From contig PXRU01000032.1 in NCBI GenBank assembly GCA_003020945.1, positions 30,433-94,432 of the forward strand: a stretch of DNA of 64,000 nucleotides, given 5' to 3'. The notes under the pieces were generated by a model that searched no databases, was not told the DNA's origin, and saw only the letters and a list, made by a program, of their open reading frames with translations. Position numbers and translations under genes: made by a program. How positions within the stretch are numbered: the first letter of the stretch is position 1; every line of letters starts with the position of its first letter. Below are positions 61,832 through 64,000 of the stretch, in pieces. Origin of the DNA: Halobacteriales archaeon QS_6_71_20 (GTDB lineage: Archaea > Halobacteriota > Halobacteria > Halobacteriales > Haloferacaceae).

Positions 61832-63227
61832 CGAGGCCGGCGCCGACGACTCCGATCGCGGCCTCGCCGCCCACACGACCGTCTCGCTCGGGTCGGTCAA
61901 CCCGTGCGGGTCGCGCCAGCGGGGCCGCCGCTCGGCGGTCGCGCTCACGGACCGCTCGGTCGTCGTCGGCACCGCTGGGGGCGACCTCCGGGCGTTCGAC
62001 CGCGACCCCGCGCGGGCGGGAGACGCCGAGTCGCCCGGGGAGCCGGACGCGGCCGCCGACGCCCCACGCGCTCCGGAGCGGTGGCGCCTCGCAGGCGAGG
62101 AGCCGGTCGTCGCCCTTTCGCCGTTCGACGGCGGCGTGCTCGCGGGCACCCGCGGGGAGCGGGGTGTGGTCCGCCTCGTCGACGCCGACGGTGCCGAGCG
62201 CTGGCGGGTCGAGGCGGCCGACGACGTTGGAACGCCGACGAAGCAGACGCGCTTCCGGTACCCGTTCGTCGCGGCGCTCGCCACCCACGGGGACCGGGCG
62301 TACGCGGTCGCACGGCGGTACGAGCGGCGGGGCGCCGCCGGCGGGGCTGACACCGACGGCGACGCGTCCGGTGACGACGATGCCGGGAGCGCGCGGCGGT
62401 TCGAGAGCGTCGTGTACGCGCTCGAGGCCGACGGCACCGTCGCGTGGCGCCACGCGGCGCGCGCGTCCCCGATCGCGGCGGCGGCCGACGGCGACCGCGT
62501 CGCGGTCGCGTACAACCGGTGTCCCGAGCCCGACGCTCACGACGACGGACTGGTCGTGTTGGACCCGGGGTCGGGCGACGTTCGACTGCGGTGGGACCCC
62601 CGGCGCGCGCCGGACGCCCGCAGCGACGCGGACGCGACCAGGTCGGTCGGCGACGTGGCGCTCATGCCGGAGGGGTACGCGGTCGCGAGCCAAGCCGACT
62701 ACCGCGGCTACCTCCTCGACCGGGCCGGGTCCGTCGCCGGCGCCGTCGACCTCGGCACGCCGGTCGAGCGCGAGACGGGCGACGGCTCCGACCGGGTGTA
62801 CGCGTACCCCAACCACGTCCACGCGGGCGCGGACGGCGTCGCCTACGTCGTCGGGAACAGCTTCCCGACGGAGGGTCGCGAGACGCCGGCGCGACACCCG
62901 GCGGAACACACCGCGGTCGGCGTCGACCTCGGGGGCGACGAGCGCTGGCGCGCGGACGTCGGCGGCTTCGCGCACCACGTCGCCGCCGCCGGCGACGCGC
63001 TCGCGGTGCCGGTCGCACAGCACTTCCGCGACCGCGACCCCGCGGTCCACGGCGTCCGGCTGTTCGACGTGAACGCCGGCCGGCGGGCGTCGGTCGACAC
63101 CGACGGCGTCGCGACGGCCGTCGCGGTCGACGGGACCGGGGCCGCGGCCGTGGAGGAGCCGGTCGCGTATCACGACGACGGAGCGGGCGAGCGCGGCGCG
63201 TACCGGCTCCACCGCTGGCGGCGCTGA
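61812..63227 (+). CDS. Beta-propeller (PQQ/WD-like) protein of the cobalamin cluster
   Basis: 471 aa. Repeated blades of the form SVVVGTAGGDLRAFDRD, VVYALEADGTVAWRHAAR, LVVLDPGSGDVRLRWDPR, VGVDLGGDERWRADVGG show PQQ-like propeller repeats (about 7-8). No signal peptide or membrane helix, so cytoplasmic. The start at 61812 lies within DUF3209, so translation is coupled. Propellers of this kind are scaffold or sensor modules; in the cluster it may bind a chelatase or other corrin enzyme. Function unknown. Confidence 0.75.
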   Translation: MPSPSSSEAGADDSDRGLAAHTTVSLGSVNPCGSRQRGRRSAVALTDRSVVVGTAGGDLRAFDRDPARAGDAESPGEPDAAADAPRAPERWRLAGEEPVVALSPFDGGVLAGTRGERGVVRLVDADGAERWRVEAADDVGTPTKQTRFRYPFVAALATHGDRAYAVARRYERRGAAGGADTDGDASGDDDAGSARRFESVVYALEADGTVAWRHAARASPIAAAADGDRVAVAYNRCPEPDAHDDGLVVLDPGSGDVRLRWDPRRAPDARSDADATRSVGDVALMPEGYAVASQADYRGYLLDRAGSVAGAVDLGTPVERETGDGSDRVYAYPNHVHAGADGVAYVVGNSFPTEGRETPARHPAEHTAVGVDLGGDERWRADVGGFAHHVAAAGDALAVPVAQHFRDRDPAVHGVRLFDVNAGRRASVDTDGVATAVAVDGTGAAAVEEPVAYHDDGAGERGAYRLHRWRR

Positions 63228-63375
63228 CCGGGGTCCGGCACCGCCCGTCCGCACTCGGCTCGACGCGGCGGCTCCGGCGATCAACTCCGGGGAGACCGAG
63301 GCGGCTCCGTGGAGGGCTGATCCGACGGCCCCGTGGAGGGCGATCCGGCGGTCCGTCCCCGATTCCGGGGGCCGA
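63228..63375. other. Intergenic between convergent genes
   Basis: About 150 bp. A 24-25 bp near-duplicate (cgtggagggctgatccgacg and cgtggagggcgatccggcgg) occurs at about 63308-63350. No hairpin terminator is evident. Confidence 0.4.
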
Positions 63376-64000
63376 CTACGGGTCCCGGGACGCGGGGTCG
63401 GCGGACCCGGCGAGCGCCCGGTCCACGCGCTCGGCCGACAGCGACGCCAGCGGGACGCGTTCCCCGCCGGTCGCCCCGACGAGCGCGGGGACGACGCCCT
63501 CGCGGTCGCCGGCGTCGACGACCAGCGTCCGGTCGGCGATGGCGCGGAGGCGGCGCCCGGCCTCGTCGACGGCCTCGGTAGGACGCTGTGTGCCGTTGGC
63601 GCCGCCGTCGGTGACGACGACCGCCAGCGACAGCTCCGGGTCGGCACGCGAGAGCACGTCGGCCGCGGCCGTCACGCCCGCCGACAGCGGGGTGCGGTCC
63701 CCCGTCGGCAGCTCCTTCAGGTGTCTCGCCGCGCGGCCCACGTCGTCGGTCGGAGGGAGCAACACCTCCGCGCCCTCGCCGGCGAACGCCACCAGCGCGA
63801 CCTCGTCGCGGTGCTCGTAGGAGTCGCGCAGGAGGCCGACGGCGGCGCCCTTCGCCGCCCGCATCGGTCCCCGCATCGACGCGGAGGCGTCGACGGCGAA
63901 GCAGACGAGCGCGGACGCCTCGCCGGCGCGCACGGACCGGCGGAGGTCCCGCGACTCGACGGTCGGTGACCCCCGCCTCGCGGCCGCCCGGACGGAGGCG
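63376..64000 (-). CDS. VWA-domain chelatase-type subunit (ChlD/BchD-like), 5' end outside window
   Basis: At least 208 residues to the window edge, start beyond it. A von Willebrand A domain with MIDAS FAVDASASMRGPM and later PTGDRTPLSAGV, AVVVTDGGANG. Just upstream of the MIDAS, TVESRDLRRSVRAGEAS is the conserved lead of magnesium/cobalt chelatase D subunits. It would work with an AAA+ partner and perhaps CobN as a metal-insertion motor. The gene runs convergent to the corrin operon, so a cobalt chelatase role is a reasonable inference but not proven. Confidence 0.82.
   Translation of the reverse strand, partial: ASVRAAARRGSPTVESRDLRRSVRAGEASALVCFAVDASASMRGPMRAAKGAAVGLLRDSYEHRDEVALVAFAGEGAEVLLPPTDDVGRAARHLKELPTGDRTPLSAGVTAAADVLSRADPELSLAVVVTDGGANGTQRPTEAVDEAGRRLRAIADRTLVVDAGDREGVVPALVGATGGERVPLASLSAERVDRALAGSADPASRDP

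Overview
The window is high-GC DNA (roughly 68-72% by eye) with very acidic proteins, Tat-lipobox signal peptides (twin Arg followed by an LAGC-type box), TATA boxes close to start codons and few Shine-Dalgarno sites. Together with aCPSF1, Orc1/Cdc6, TRAM, CbtA/CbtB, TAXI-TRAP and bacterio-opsin-activator-type regulators, this identifies an extremely halophilic archaeon (class Halobacteria). A genus cannot be assigned from the sequence alone.

Layout. 0-13 kb: the end of an SMC-like coiled-coil protein; a gluconate-dehydrogenase-like pair (subunit 3 and GMC flavoprotein); an operon of a GT75/RGP-like protein plus a complete iron(III)-type ABC importer behind a DtxR-like TTAGG-N4-CCTAA palindrome; a membrane glycosyltransferase, a GT2 enzyme and a PiT phosphate permease. 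13-21 kb: a membrane protein with a long V-E-E-S/T repeat, then a TrmB regulator divergent from a sulfatase and a sugar ABC importer that lacks its own ATPase. Two matching 16-bp palindromes sit at the sulfatase and importer promoters. 21-28.6 kb: a multi-PAS/GAF regulator, a DUF7344 protein, a Cys-less LOV-like sensor, an alpha/beta hydrolase and an AAC(3)-like protein. 28.6-33 kb: a TAXI-type TRAP transporter operon.

33-44.5 kb looks like a replication and partition module. A TRAM protein is followed by about 1.4 kb of non-coding DNA with eight 15-bp repeats, the Orc1/Cdc6 gene, and three more repeats behind it. I read this as a replication origin. Then come a peroxiredoxin, a small HTH protein, a CbiM-x-CbiQ-CbiO cobalt importer, a decayed flavoprotein gene and a ParA operon preceded by palindromic GAGATAGCTA-type repeats that could be its centromere or operator. 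44.6-52 kb returns to core genes: aCPSF1/FttA, a methyltransferase, endonuclease III, an ADP-forming acyl-CoA synthetase and its DRTGG partner.

52.3-64 kb is an anaerobic-type cobalamin (corrin ring) cluster: an HTH regulator divergent from cbtB-cbtA, a 2Fe-2S protein, cbiT, cbiL, cbiF, cbiG, two cbiH paralogues, a ferredoxin, a LAGLIDADG-like protein, a CbiX-ferredoxin fusion, a DUF3209 protein, a beta-propeller and, convergent, the end of a VWA chelatase-type subunit. Most genes overlap by 1-4 bp, so this is one long transcription unit fed by two cobalt uptake systems (CbtAB, CbiMQO). As read here, cbiL has lost a conserved internal segment together with a frameshift, the LAGLIDADG-like gene has a one-base frameshift, and the iron permease lacks a clean N-terminus. 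These are either real lesions or sequence errors and need checking against reads.
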